From: Pseudomonas putida
Lineage (GTDB): Bacteria > Pseudomonadota > Gammaproteobacteria > Pseudomonadales > Pseudomonadaceae
Length of the DNA stretch: 64,000 bases
NCBI RefSeq assembly: GCF_028682455.1
Contig: NZ_JANHLD010000002.1
Location: forward strand, 62,001 to 126,000
Direction: 5' to 3'
Position 1 is the first letter of the stretch. Each line of letters opens with the position of its first letter. Below are positions 33,489 to 43,300 of this stretch, one piece after another. The position numbers were made by a program, and so were the translations under genes. The notes below the pieces were generated by a model, which saw only the letters and a list, made by a program, of their open reading frames with translations, was not told the origin of the DNA and made no database searches.

Positions 33489-33883
33489 TTCGTATCGCGT
33501 GTTCTATAAGGGGTCTAACCGACTTGCCTCGGCGCTGCATCTATGCAGTTTGATTGGCACTAGCCAAGGGGGAGACGATGCCGGTGAGACTTCCACGGCA
33601 TCCTGATAGATCGACATAACAACTGACTGCCTCGCTCCGCCTTGCGCATGATCAGCTGTGCAAGGCTGAGAGATGCGCACTCAGTTCGCGCACACGTACG
33701 CGATGCAGCGGACTGCCTTGGCACGGGGTAGCACGCAGGTGAGTGGATGGTGTTGGCGGCGAGTGGAAATTGGTGGACGGTCTTCGTTGACGACGCTCGA
33801 AAACGAGGCTAAAATTGAGGCCTTCGTTGAAGCCCTCAGCGAAGAAAAGAGTTGGAAAACATACGCTTAGCGCGTCAGTGCTA
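33489..33883. other. ICE terminal region between the last gene and att
   Basis: 395 bases without a confident gene. A plus-strand reading frame ending at 33870 contains a protein-like tail LENEAKIEAFVEALSEEKSWKTYA, perhaps a small gene or a truncated end, but it has no ribosome site. The promoter of the gene at 32466-33488 should lie here. No clear integrase-binding arm repeats could be found by eye. Confidence 0.4.
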
Positions 33884-33901
33884 GTCCCGTTTCCCGCTCC
33901 A
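33884..33901 (+). other. attR: attR: 3' end of tRNA-Gly at the ICE-chromosome junction
   Basis: GTCCCGTTTCCCGCTCCA is the 3' end of a tRNA-Gly (T-arm end, acceptor arm and CCA), without the rest of the tRNA. It differs at one position from GTCTCGTTTCCCGCTCCA, the att core of ICEclc as I remember it. All ICE genes lie left of it, and housekeeping Pseudomonas genes start right of it. The complete tRNA-Gly gene and the integrase should be at the opposite ICE end. Confidence 0.85.
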
Positions 33902-33937
33902 AATCTGGCGCTACAGGCTTATTCAAGTCCGTAGCGC

Positions 33938-33967
33938 AAAAAAAAGGACCTCAGGGTCCTTTTTTTG
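33938..33967. terminator. Bidirectional terminator just outside the ICE
   Basis: AAAAAAAGGACC pairs with GGTCCTTTTTTT around TCAG. It is probably the original terminator of the tRNA-Gly gene, separated from that gene by ICE integration. Confidence 0.85.
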
Positions 33968-34088
33968 TTCCGGATCAACCAGGGTAGTCCAGCGGCGAGC
34001 CGGGCGACAGCGACCCTGGCTGACCTGCGTCAAGAAGCGTTGCCGGCGAAGCGGTAAGTTGGGCGTGTCCAACGATCGGCCGATGATC

Positions 34089-34304
34089 ATGACCAAGCCC
34101 TTTCCAGTCAATCCCAAACACCCCGAGCGCATCTGCTGGGGCTGCGATCGCTATTGTGCGGCCAGCGCCCTGGCCTGTGGCAATGGCGCCGACCGGACCA
34201 TGCACCCCGCTGAAATGCTCGGTGACGACTGGTACCTGCATGGCGATTGGGGATTCGAGCCGCCAATCATCCATGATGCTGCAGCGAAGGGCCGCCCCGG
34301 TTAG
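34089..34304 (+). CDS. DUF3079-family small protein
   Basis: 71 residues: TKPFPVNPKHPERICWGCDRYCAASALACGNGADRTMHPAEMLGDDWYLHGDW. The four cysteines (CWGC, C, C) and the PKHPERICWGCDRYC core are typical of DUF3079, a small probably metal-binding protein of Pseudomonas and relatives. Function unknown. Starts at 34083 or 34089 are both possible; no clear ribosome site. It converges on the next gene. Confidence 0.75.
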   Translation: MTKPFPVNPKHPERICWGCDRYCAASALACGNGADRTMHPAEMLGDDWYLHGDWGFEPPIIHDAAAKGRPG

Positions 34305-34329
34305 TTCGAGCGGCCAGGCAAGCGTCCCG

Positions 34330-34578
34330 TCAGAACAGCTGCTGGCGCTTGTCCAGTTGTTGATCGACCAGCCATTTGCCATGAGCCAGTGAGGCATGCT
34401 GGGCATTCTCGAGATCGGCCAGGAAGGCCATCTTCACGGGCAGCGACAGGCGCCGGCTGGTGTGGCCGTCGGGATCGGTAATCAGGCATCCGGCGGCAAA
34501 GGGGGTAGGAATGCCGTCGTGGGTTTCGACACTGGCGGTGATGGTGTGGTTGCGATGCACGCATTGAAGGGTTTTCAT
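34330..34578 (-). CDS. Small conserved hypothetical protein
   Basis: 82 residues from ATG 34578, starting MKTLQCVHRNHTITASVETHDG, with AGGTCAGG upstream. It is strand-rich at the start and helical at the end (LADLENAQHASLAHGKWLVDQQLDK), and resembles small Pseudomonas proteins of unknown function. No motif or membrane segment. Convergent with the DUF3079 gene. Confidence 0.6.
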   Translation of the reverse strand: MKTLQCVHRNHTITASVETHDGIPTPFAAGCLITDPDGHTSRRLSLPVKMAFLADLENAQHASLAHGKWLVDQQLDKRQQLF

Positions 34579-34716
34579 CGTCCTGACCTCGCTTGCAATG
34601 GTATCGAATGTATCCTCGCTCAGGGTGCAGGCTGGGCTGCTCTTTCGGGTATACCACAGCAATGCTGCACAGGCGGCCGTGGGCGACGAACGTCATCGAT
34701 GCCAGCGAGAAACGAA

Positions 34717-34742
34717 AACGGCCGGGATAACCGGCCGTTTTT
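34717..34742. terminator. Terminator after gloA
   Basis: AACGGCCGG pairs with CCGGCCGTT around GATAA, with T runs on both strands. It lies 14 bases after the gloA stop on the minus strand. Confidence 0.8.
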
Positions 34743-34755
34743 CGTGCAGCGTCGC

Positions 34756-35277
34756 TTAGAACTCGGTGGGCTGGATGATCTCGACCCAATAGTCGTCCGG
34801 GTCCTTGATGAAGGCCAGGTGCTTCATGCGGCCGTCGCTCAGGCGTTTCTGGAAGGTCACGCCCAACTGTTCGAAGCGCTCGCAGGCGGCGCGGATGTCT
34901 GGCACGCAAATGCAGATATGACCGAAGCCGCGCGGATCTGTGTTGCCGTTGTGGTAGGCAAAGCCCGGGTCGTTCTCGGTACCGTGGTTGTGGGTCAGTT
35001 CGAGAATGCCTGGGATCGATTTCATCCACTCGGTGCGCTTGGCGGCATCGGCGGGAATCTGCGACTTGTCGACCAGGGCCAGGAAGTACAGGCTGAATTC
35101 GGCTTCGGGGAAGTCGCGTTTTTCAACCAGGCTGAAGCCCAGCACGCGGGTGTAGAAGTCCAGGGACTTGGCAACGTCCTTGACCCGCAGCATGGTGTGG
35201 TTGAAGACGAAGTTGTGGGTCGCGGCATCCGGTTGCGCGGTGACACCGGGGAGGGTGTCGAGATGGTTCAGGCTCAT
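34756..35277 (-). CDS. gloA: Lactoylglutathione lyase (glyoxalase I)
   Basis: 173 residues, the usual length for eukaryote-like, zinc-type glyoxalase I of Pseudomonas. Metal and active-site landmarks are FNHTMLRVKD (His, about 29), GILELTHNHGTEND (Glu, about 94-107), GFGHICICVPD (His, about 121) and YWVEIIQP (Glu, about 166-170). The enzyme isomerises the methylglyoxal-glutathione adduct to S-lactoylglutathione in the cytosol. ATG 35277 was chosen; another ATG is two codons upstream. It stands alone between two terminator-like hairpins. Confidence 0.93.
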   Translation of the reverse strand: MSLNHLDTLPGVTAQPDAATHNFVFNHTMLRVKDVAKSLDFYTRVLGFSLVEKRDFPEAEFSLYFLALVDKSQIPADAAKRTEWMKSIPGILELTHNHGTENDPGFAYHNGNTDPRGFGHICICVPDIRAACERFEQLGVTFQKRLSDGRMKHLAFIKDPDDYWVEIIQPTEF

Positions 35278-35491
35278 GGGCACTCCGCATAATAAGCTGG
35301 CAGCACGGCCAGCGAAAAACAGTCAGGGCGACATGATACGGAACTGATGCGAGAGCGCAAACGGTTTGCGCCCCGCCGGGGAGGGCGAGGCGCAAGAATT
35401 AGAAGCCCGCCGAGGCGGGCGTATGGGGCGCTAGTCCGTTAGCAGCCTCCATCCTGATAGAGTCGATGTGAAAAAAGTGTGAAGGGTATCC

Positions 35492-35851
35492 TCACTTGCG
35501 CAACCAGCTGTCGACGGTCTTGGCACCGTACTGTTCCTTCCAGGCCTTGAGGCCGCGATGGTTGCCGCCCTTGGTTTCGATCAGCTCGCCGGTATGGGGG
35601 TTTTCATACACTTTCACCACCCGTGCCCGGCGAGTCTTGGGCGCGCTGGCAGGACCTTTGGCCGTGGCTTTGGGGTCGAGGATGGAAATGATATCGCGCA
35701 GGCTCTTGCCGTAGGTTTTCATCAGGTCGACAAGTTTGCGCTCGAACTCGATTTCGCGCTTCAGGCCGGCGTCCTTTTTCAGCGCCTCCAGTTGCGCCAT
35801 CTGTTCTTGAAGCGCTTTTTCGGCAGCACGAAACTCTGCAAGTCTGGACAC
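35492..35851 (-). CDS. mvaU: MvaT/MvaU-type H-NS-family nucleoid protein
   Basis: 119 residues. The N-terminal coiled coil LAEFRAAEKALQEQMAQLEALKKDAGLKREIEFERKLVDLMKTYG drives oligomerisation. The C-terminal domain VKVYENPHTGELIETKGGNHRGLKAWKEQYG contains the AT-hook-like KGGN/HR contact typical of MvaT-family proteins. It silences AT-rich and foreign genes such as ICE cargo. I place the start at GTG 35851 because GGAG lies 8 bases before it and the resulting MSRLAEFR matches MvaU proteins; the ATG two codons earlier nearly overlaps the ribosome site. In P. putida this locus next to gloA and an OprD gene is probably turB. Confidence 0.9.
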   Translation of the reverse strand: MSRLAEFRAAEKALQEQMAQLEALKKDAGLKREIEFERKLVDLMKTYGKSLRDIISILDPKATAKGPASAPKTRRARVVKVYENPHTGELIETKGGNHRGLKAWKEQYGAKTVDSWLRK

Positions 35852-36187
35852 TGTCATCACTCCTTTATGTCTGAAGTGGCCCGGCATGCGTGTACATGTG
35901 GAGTAACCTGAGTTACGCAGCCGCCACCGGGTTGGGCACAACATCGCACTAATAAAGAGTGTAGTAGTCTCAAAGCAGCGGGTAAACAATAACTTTTAAT
36001 TGCGCTTTGATGGAACTTTCTTATTTGCTCGAGCGTTACCGAAGACGAACTAAACTTTCGCCTGGAATACGCCTTAGACGATGGTCCAATGGCCCGGTCT
36101 AGAGCGGTTGCGAGATGATTGTCGGTCAGCCCCGGCCTGCGTTGGCGCTGGTCGCATTACCGGCATCCGGATGGTTGCCGGTTGTTT
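35852..36187. promoter_or_regulatory. AT-rich divergent region between mvaU and the porin gene
   Basis: 336 bases. The part 35935-36060 is markedly AT-rich (runs such as AATAACTTTTAATTG), as expected for a region bound by MvaT-type proteins. It must hold promoters for both flanking genes. No palindrome worth naming was seen. Confidence 0.4.
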
Positions 36188-37504
36188 ATGTCACTCTTTC
36201 GGATTGTGCTTCTCATGTTTGCCCCAACCCCTCTCGCGCCCGGGCGCAGCCTCACTGGCCTGCTCGCGATGTTGGCTGCCACTTCGACTCAGGCTGCCGG
36301 TTTTCTTGAAGACAGCAGTGCCAAACTCGAAGCGCGCAATGTCTATTTCAATCGCGACTTTCGCGATGGCCATGTCAGTTCCAGCCAAGGCGCTTCGAAG
36401 CGCGAAGAATGGGCACAGGGTTTTATCCTCAATGTGCAGTCCGGTTATACCCAGGGGCCTGTGGGCGTAGGCGTCGATGCCCTGGGAATGCTGGGGGTCA
36501 AGCTCGACTCCAGCCCGGCCGACAGCAACAGCGGACTGTTGCCCTCCAGTGGTCGCGATCCGCGTCACTCGGTAGATCAATATGCCAAGTTGGGGTTGAC
36601 CGGCAAGCTGCGTTATTCGAAAACCGTACTCAAGTACGGCGCGATGTTGCCCGACATGCCGCTGCTCAAGTACAACGACGGCCGTTTACTGCCGACGATG
36701 TTCCAGGGCGCGATGCTCACCTTGGAAGAGATCGACAACCTCAAGTTCAATGTGGCTCGCCTGGACAAATATACCGCGCGTGATTCCACCGATCGCCAGG
36801 ACATTCGCGTGCATTGCAAGAACAAGCGCTATGCCTGCGACATCACGGCCGATCATTTCGACTTGGCCGGCCTGGACTACCGCTTCAATGAACGACTCAG
36901 CGTCCAGTACCAGGTCGCCAAGTTGGAAAACATCTACCGCCAGCATTTCTTCGCAGTCGTCGCCAGCCAGCCGTTGGCCGTCGGCAGCCTGTCGGCCGAC
37001 CTGCGCGTGATCAAGAGTGACGATATTGGCAATGCACGGGCGGGCGACATCGATCACCGCGCCTTCAGCGGCATGCTGGGCTACAGCCTGGGCGGTCACA
37101 AGGTCAGCGCCGGCTGGCAGCGCATGTATGGTGACAACGCCATGCCGTACCTGGATGGCAGCAACCCGTACCTGGTCAACTATGCACAGGTCAACGACTT
37201 TGCCGCCGCCCAGGAGCGTTCCTGGCAACTGCGTTACGACTATGACTTCAAGGCTGTGGGCGTGCCCGGCCTGAGCTTCTTTACCCGCTATATCAGCGGT
37301 GACCATATCAAGGTGCCGGGCAGCCTGGACGAGGGCAAGGAGTGGGAGCGCGACAGCGAACTCAAGTACCAGGTGCAAAGCGGGACCTTCAAGGATGTCA
37401 GCGTGCGCCTGCGTAACTCGACCTTTCGCAGCAACTACGAAAAGTATGCGCGTGACATGGACGAGACCCGTGTGATTGTCAGCTACAACTTCTCGATCTG
37501 GTAA
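36188..37504 (+). CDS. OprD-family outer membrane porin
   Basis: 438 residues including the signal peptide (LTGLLAMLAATSTQAAG, cleavage after AQA-like TQA). The mature protein begins GFLEDSSAKLEARNVYFNRDFRDG, a hallmark of the OprD family, and ends in the porin-type VIVSYNFSIW with a terminal aromatic. Family motifs include GYTQGPVGVGVDALGMLGVKLDSSP and MLPDMPLLKYNDGRLLP. It forms an 18-strand channel for small carboxylates or amino acids; the substrate cannot be told. Start codons at 36188 or 36215 both give a workable signal peptide. In P. putida an OprD gene lies between turB and cobF, as here. Confidence 0.88.
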   Translation: MSLFRIVLLMFAPTPLAPGRSLTGLLAMLAATSTQAAGFLEDSSAKLEARNVYFNRDFRDGHVSSSQGASKREEWAQGFILNVQSGYTQGPVGVGVDALGMLGVKLDSSPADSNSGLLPSSGRDPRHSVDQYAKLGLTGKLRYSKTVLKYGAMLPDMPLLKYNDGRLLPTMFQGAMLTLEEIDNLKFNVARLDKYTARDSTDRQDIRVHCKNKRYACDITADHFDLAGLDYRFNERLSVQYQVAKLENIYRQHFFAVVASQPLAVGSLSADLRVIKSDDIGNARAGDIDHRAFSGMLGYSLGGHKVSAGWQRMYGDNAMPYLDGSNPYLVNYAQVNDFAAAQERSWQLRYDYDFKAVGVPGLSFFTRYISGDHIKVPGSLDEGKEWERDSELKYQVQSGTFKDVSVRLRNSTFRSNYEKYARDMDETRVIVSYNFSIW

Positions 37505-37571
37505 ACCGCGCATTGCCACTGCTGTTTGGCCGGTCGACAATGTCGGCTGGCCGAACAATGGACCGACTGCA

Positions 37572-38321
37572 ATGAAACAGCTGTTATTGATCGGGATCGG
37601 GCCGGGCAATCCGCGCCAGATTACGGTTGAAGCCATCGATGCACTGAACCGTGCCCAAGTGTTCTTCGTCCTCGACAAGGGCACGGTCAAGGACGAGTTG
37701 CTGCAACTGCGCAAAAACATTCTGGAACGCTATATCCGCTACACAAGCTATCGGGTCGTGCAGGTCGAAGACCCGCAACGTGCGGGGGAGGCCAGTGACT
37801 ATGTGGGTGCGGTGCACGACTGGCACCAGCAGCGTGCGGCGCTGTACGCCCGCCTGCTGGAAGCCGAGCTTGGCGAGGGAGAATGCGGGGCGTTCCTGCT
37901 CTGGGGCGAGCCGACGCTGTACGACAGTACCCTGCGTATCCTTGACCTGGTCCAGGCCAGGGGGCTGGCGTTCGAACTCGAAGTGATCCCAGGCATCAGC
38001 AGCGTACAGGCCCTGGCAGCCCGCCATCGTATTCCCCTGAACCGCATCGGCGAACCGTTGACCGTGCTGCCGGGCCGACGCCTGCCTGAACAGGCGCAGA
38101 TCGACAACCTGGTGGTGATGCTCGATGGTGGCTGTGCATTCGCCGACCTCGATGACCCGGCGCTGCACATCTACTGGGGTGCCTACCTGGGCACCGCGGA
38201 CGAAATGCTCGTCAGTGGTCCGTTGCAGCAGGTCAAGGCACGGATTCTTGAGCTGCGCGCCCAGGCCCGGGCGCGCAAGGGCTGGATCATGGACACTTAT
38301 CTGCTGCGTCGGCCGCTGTAG
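37572..38321 (+). CDS. cobF: Precorrin-6A synthase (deacetylating)
   Basis: 249 residues of the tetrapyrrole methylase fold. GIGPGNPRQITVEAIDALNRA (about 8-28) and LLWGEPTLYDSTLRIL (about 115-130), with VIPGISSVQALAARH (about 139-153), are the family blocks. CobF methylates precorrin-5 at C-1 and releases acetate in aerobic cobalamin synthesis. It stands alone here, away from other cob genes. Its last 35 bases overlap the convergent glycosyltransferase gene. Confidence 0.9.
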   Translation: MKQLLLIGIGPGNPRQITVEAIDALNRAQVFFVLDKGTVKDELLQLRKNILERYIRYTSYRVVQVEDPQRAGEASDYVGAVHDWHQQRAALYARLLEAELGEGECGAFLLWGEPTLYDSTLRILDLVQARGLAFELEVIPGISSVQALAARHRIPLNRIGEPLTVLPGRRLPEQAQIDNLVVMLDGGCAFADLDDPALHIYWGAYLGTADEMLVSGPLQQVKARILELRAQARARKGWIMDTYLLRRPL

Positions 38322-39600
38322 CCAGGCGGTTCTTGGCTTCGATCCACTGCGCCATGTACTGGGTGCTCTTGTGCTGGTGATGGCGCAGCATGGCCCCGGT
38401 GAAGTTGAACAGGCGGTGCTGGGCCAGATCGCTGAGCGCGTACTCGATGCGTTCCACCAGGGCAACCGCGTGCTGGCGGCGATCATAGCGCGCAGCGAGC
38501 AATTGCAGGCCCTGTTGCTGGGCCTGCAGCCATCGCGACTCGTCGTTGTAGAGCTGCGCCGCGGCTTCGGCCAGGCCTTCGGCAGTGCTGGCCACGGCAC
38601 CTGGCCAGGGCAGGGAGCCGTGCATGGCTTCGGCACCGATGGGCGTGGTGACGCTGGGTGTACCGCAGAGCATTGCGTCGGTCAGCTTGCCCTTGATGCC
38701 GGCGCCGAAGCGTAGCGGCGCCATGCAGATACGCGCGTCGCTCATCACCTCCAGGGCGTCTTCGGCCCAGTTCATGATGTGAAAACCTTCGGCCGGCTTG
38801 TGCAGCGCCGTCGCCTTGGGCGGCGTGTAGGCGCCATAGATATGCAATTGGGCCTGGGGCAGGCGTCGGCGGATCATCGGCCAGAGGCTGTTCTTCATCC
38901 ACAGCACGGCATCCCAGTTGGGCGCATGGCGGAAGTTGCCGATGCTGAGGAAGTTCGCGCGCGCGGCGTAGGGCTTGAACGGCTCGCTGGGAATGTCGAC
39001 CATCAGCGGGCACCAGTGCAGCAGGTGCTCGGGAACACCGAAGCCATTGATCAGCAGGTCGATCTCGACATCTGAAATCATCAGGCTCAAGTCGCTGCGG
39101 TAGATGGCCGCCAGTTCGCGCAGGGTCACGTCAGCCGCGGCCATCTGTCGATAGAGCTCGGGGCCGGGGGTGGAGAACAGGGCGCGAAAGTCGTTCGGGT
39201 CCAGGCCTTCGACCAGGCGGCGGCGCAGCAGTTGCTGGCGGGCATCGCGCAAGCTTTGCAGGTCGGAGGTTTCCAGCACACGCAGGGCATTGGGGCAGTG
39301 TTTCTCCACGCGCCAGCCGAACTGCTCTTCCATCATGAAGCGGTCGAACAGCACCACATCCGGGGCCAGCTCGGCGACGAACCGATCGAAGCTGCTGTCA
39401 TTGAGGGTGATGGCCTGCTCGGCGATGCCAAGGCTTGCCAGGTCTGCCTTGTGCTCGCCCACGGTCGCCGGGCTGCTGAAGGTGACGCGATAGCCACGCT
39501 GCACGAAGCTTTCAAGGATCTGCATCATGTGCCCGCCGGCGGCCGAAGAGCGCGGTTCGGGCCAGACGTAGCCGATGGCCAGGACATTGAGGGTGGACAT
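38287..39600 (-). CDS. Group 1 (GT4-type) glycosyltransferase
   Basis: 437 residues with two Rossmann halves. The N-half begins LNVLAIGYVWPEPRSSAAGGHMMQILESF. The C-half contains FLSIGNFRHAPNWDAVLWMKNSLWPMIRR (about 238-266), a donor-binding ARICMAPLRFGAGIKGKLTDAMLCGTPSVTT (about 315-345) with the GIKGK motif, and a C-terminal helical tail. Likely cytosolic, adding sugar to an unknown surface or secreted target. ATG 39600 chosen over 39621. Convergent overlap with cobF. Confidence 0.82.
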   Translation of the reverse strand: MSTLNVLAIGYVWPEPRSSAAGGHMMQILESFVQRGYRVTFSSPATVGEHKADLASLGIAEQAITLNDSSFDRFVAELAPDVVLFDRFMMEEQFGWRVEKHCPNALRVLETSDLQSLRDARQQLLRRRLVEGLDPNDFRALFSTPGPELYRQMAAADVTLRELAAIYRSDLSLMISDVEIDLLINGFGVPEHLLHWCPLMVDIPSEPFKPYAARANFLSIGNFRHAPNWDAVLWMKNSLWPMIRRRLPQAQLHIYGAYTPPKATALHKPAEGFHIMNWAEDALEVMSDARICMAPLRFGAGIKGKLTDAMLCGTPSVTTPIGAEAMHGSLPWPGAVASTAEGLAEAAAQLYNDESRWLQAQQQGLQLLAARYDRRQHAVALVERIEYALSDLAQHRLFNFTGAMLRHHQHKSTQYMAQWIEAKNRLATAADAADKCP

Positions 39601-39650
39601 GAGTGCTGAGCGCCTTGGCAAAAAACGCGTATTAAACCAGATCCGGTAGG

Positions 39651-39709
39651 CGCGGGCTTGCCCCGCGATAGCGGTCGTTCAGTTACATCGCATCGCGGGG
39701 CAAGCCCGC
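39651..39709. repeat. REP palindrome pair of Pseudomonas putida type
   Basis: CGCGGGCTTGCCCCGCGAT at 39651-39669 is inverted at 39692-39709 with 22 bases between. This is the familiar P. putida REP sequence, in the gap between two genes and ending just before the response-regulator stop codon. Confidence 0.85.
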
Positions 39710-39711
39710 TT

Positions 39712-40068
39712 CTACAGGATGCCGTGCACCTTGTCGCGCAGTTGATCGATGCTGAACGGCTTGCCGATCAGGTGCATGCCTTCGGGCACCTGGATGGTTT
39801 CGGCATAGCCGCTGGCGAACAGGATCGGCAGCAATGGCCTGGCTTCGCGGGCCTTGGCCGCCAGTACCTTGCCGTCCATGTCCGGCAAGCCGACATCGGT
39901 CATCATCATCGCCAGCGGCTGGCTGGCGTCTTCAAGGATCGCCAGCGCGGCGGCGGCGTCCTGGGCCTCGATCACCGCGTAGCCCAGCTCTGCCAGCACT
40001 TCGACGATCAGCATGCGCACGATATCGTCATCCTCGACGACCAGCAGCGGAAGGGTAGGTGAGGGCAT
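39712..40068 (-). CDS. Single-domain response regulator
   Basis: 118 residues, receiver domain only: LLVVEDDDIVRMLI (acidic pair), MMMTDVGLPDMDG (phospho-Asp about 54), ILFASGYAE (Thr/Ser switch), HLIGKPFSIDQL (Lys about 103). No output domain, so it acts by protein contact. It is divergent from the large hybrid kinase gene at 40346, its likely partner. ATG 40068 has AGGA upstream. Confidence 0.85.
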   Translation of the reverse strand: MPSPTLPLLVVEDDDIVRMLIVEVLAELGYAVIEAQDAAAALAILEDASQPLAMMMTDVGLPDMDGKVLAAKAREARPLLPILFASGYAETIQVPEGMHLIGKPFSIDQLRDKVHGIL

Positions 40069-40345
40069 GGCAAGGGTCCTGTGCAGGTGTGTGTTCATAT
40101 TCTGTAAGCCGGGGGTTACCTGAAGTTCCCGGCGTGTTCTGCAGAATAGCGATCTGCGCACTGGCAGGGAACGATTGCCGTACACAGGTCTCAAATGCTG
40201 GCTAAATGCCCTGCCAGATTCGGCAAAGCTGTTTAGACTTCATGACAGAAAGGCCCAGCAGCGGCCTGTGTCGCGGAAAATAGAACAAATACTCGAAAAA
40301 TCCGCCACACTCTTTTGTTTGATTCACTTGCCCGGACTTTTTGCA

Positions 40346-43300
40346 ATGACTCAACCCGCCTCGATAGATCAGCAAAGCTTTCGCAAGTTGCTGAGCCGCA
40401 ACATCGGACTGCCTTTGGGGGTGGGCCTGCTCAGTGCCCTGGTGTTCGTGGCGGTGGTCAGTTACCTGCTTTCGGCCATCCAGTGGGTCGAACATACCGA
40501 CCGGGTGATCAACAACGCCAATGAAACGGTGAAGCTGTCGATCGACATGGAAACCGGCATGCGCGGCTTTCTGATCACCGGTGACGAGCGCTTCCTGGAC
40601 CCCTACGAAGTAGCCAAGCCCCAGGTGATGTCCGGGCTCACTGGCTTGAAGCAACTGGTGATGGATAACCCGCAGCAGCTGGACCGGCTGGAGCGGCTGA
40701 TCGGATTGCAGAGCGAGTGGAATGCGTTTGCCAGCGAAATGATCACCCTGCGCCGCGAAGCCGGCGATTACAGTGCACCGATTCGCAGCGGTCGCGGCAA
40801 GCGCATCACCGACGAAATCCGCAAGGAGTTCGATGCCTTCATCGCCATGGAGCACCAGTTGCGGGTGGCGCGTAACGAACAGGTCAGCACCAACACCGTG
40901 GTGGCTATCAGTACCTACCTGGTCTTTGTCATCCTCTTGAGTGCCTTGCTGGCGTTTCTTGGGCGCCGCGACTTGCTGGCGCTCTCGGCCAGCTACTCCA
41001 GCAACCTCGAGGCCCAGCAACGTGCCAACCTGCGACTGGAACAGCAAGCCTGGCTGCGCAGCGGCCAGACCCAACTGGCCGAACAGGTGCTGGGCCAATT
41101 GACCTTGCCGATGCTCGGCAACAATATCCTGCGTTTTTTTGCCAGTTACCTGGGCAGCGTGGTCGCGGCGCTCTATGTGCGAGACGAGCACGGCGGCCTG
41201 CGCCGGGTGGCCAGCTACGGCTTTTCACGGGAGCAACAGGAGCGCGAACAGGTGATCGGGCACCAGGAAGGCATGCTGGCCCAGGCCGTGAGCCAGGGTC
41301 GCCTGCTGCGCCTGGATGAGGTGCCCGAGGACTATTTCAAAGTCGCCTCGGGCCTGGGCGAGGGCCTGCCACGCAGCGTGCTGGTCATTCCGGCCAGCAA
41401 TGACGGACAGATCAACGGCGTGGTCGAACTCGGCTTCCTGCGCGCCCTGACCGACCGCGACATCGAGTTTTTGGAGCGGGTTGCCGACAACCTCGGCACG
41501 TCCATCGAGAGCGCCCGCTACCGTCAACGCCTGCAGGAAGTGCTGGCGGAAACCCAGCAGCTCAATGAAGAACTGCAGGTGCAACAGGAAGAGCTGAAAA
41601 CCGCCAACGAAGAGCTGGAGGAGCAATCACGGGTACTCAAGGAGTCCCAGGCGCACCTTGAGACCCAGCAGGCAGAGCTGGAACAGACCAACGAGCAGTT
41701 GGCCGAGCGCACCGACGCCCTGGCCCAGCAACGCGATGCCCTGGACCACAAGAACAGCGAGCTCAATCGTGCCCAGGGCGAGCTGCAGGAGCGCGCCGAA
41801 GAACTGCAGCGTTCGAGCAAGTACAAGTCCGAATTCCTGGCCAACATGTCTCACGAGCTGCGCACGCCGCTCAACAGCTCGCTGATCCTGGCCAAGCTGC
41901 TGGCAGAGAACAGCCAGGGCAATCTCAGCGAAGAGCAGGTCAAGTTTGCCGAGTCGATCTACTCGGCCGGCAACGACCTGCTCAACCTGATCAACGATAT
42001 TCTCGATATTGCCAAGGTCGAGGCCGGCAAGCTTGAAGTCAGGCCGCAAACCACCCAGGTGGCACGTCTGACGGAAGGCCTGCAGACGCTGTTCGCACCG
42101 CTGGCGAGCGAGAAGCGCCTGGATTTCAGCGTGGTCATCGAGCCGCAGGTGCCGGCGACCCTGTACACCGACCGCCAGCGCCTGGAGCAGATCCTCAAGA
42201 ACCTGCTGTCCAACGCACTGAAGTTCACCGAGAAGGGCCAGGTCAGCCTGACTGTCAGCGCGCAGCCGGGCACCGGGATTGTCTTCACGGTCCGCGACAG
42301 CGGCATCGGGATCGCCGCCGATCAACAGCAAAGCATCTTCGAGGCGTTCCATCAGGCCGACGGCACTACCAATCGACGCTACGGCGGTACCGGCCTTGGG
42401 CTCTCGATTTCCCGCGACCTGGCCCAGTTGCTGGGCGGACAGATCAGTGTCGACAGCAGCGAAGGCAAGGGCAGCGTGTTCAGCCTGATCCTGCCGGAGC
42501 ACTACGAGCCGGAGGCCGACCAGGTCCCGGCGGTGATCATCAACCAGCCGCCGGTACAGGTGAGCGAGCCCGAGCCGCAGGCGCCTGCCAGCGTGGCCGT
42601 CGCCCCTCGCCACGCGCCGGCCTTTGCCGATGACCGCGAGCTGGCACCCTTCAGCAACCGCTGCATCCTGGTGATCGAGGACGAGCCCAACTTTGCCCGC
42701 ATCCTGTTCGATCTGGCCCATGAGCTGGGGTACAGCTGCCTGGTCGCCCAGGCGGCCGACGAAGGTTTCGAGCTGGCGGCACGCTTCATTCCCGACGCGA
42801 TCCTGCTCGACATGCGCCTGCCGGACCACTCGGGCCTGACGGTGCTGCAGCGTCTCAAGGAGCAGGCCAGCACCCGGCACATACCGGTGCATATCATTTC
42901 TGTCGAAGACCGGATGGAGGCGGCCATGCATATGGGCGCGGTCGGTTATGCGGTCAAGCCCGCCAGTCGCGACGAACTCAAGGCGGTGTTCGCCCGCCTC
43001 GAGGCCAAGCTCACCCAGAAGCTCAAGCACATTCTGCTGGTCGAGGACGACGACCTGCAGCGCGAGAGCATCGCCCGCCTGATCGGCGACGACGACATCG
43101 AGATCACCGCCGTCGGCATGGCCCAACAGGCCCTGGAACTGCTGCGCGAGAATATCTATGACTGCATGATCATCGACCTCAAACTTCCCGACATGCTGGG
43201 CAATGAGCTGCTCAAGCGCATGTCGGCCGAGGACATCCGCTCCTTCCCGCCGGTCATCGTATATACCGGGCGCAACCTGACCCGGGACGAAGAGGCCGAC

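Noticed and set aside
33673..33870. Small plus-strand frame ending beside att
   Set aside because: The tail looks protein-like, but there is no ribosome site or recognisable domain, so it is mentioned only within the ICE terminal region.
33884..33901. A complete tRNA gene at the junction
   Set aside because: Only the 3' 18 bases of tRNA-Gly are present; the upstream bases do not fold as a tRNA.
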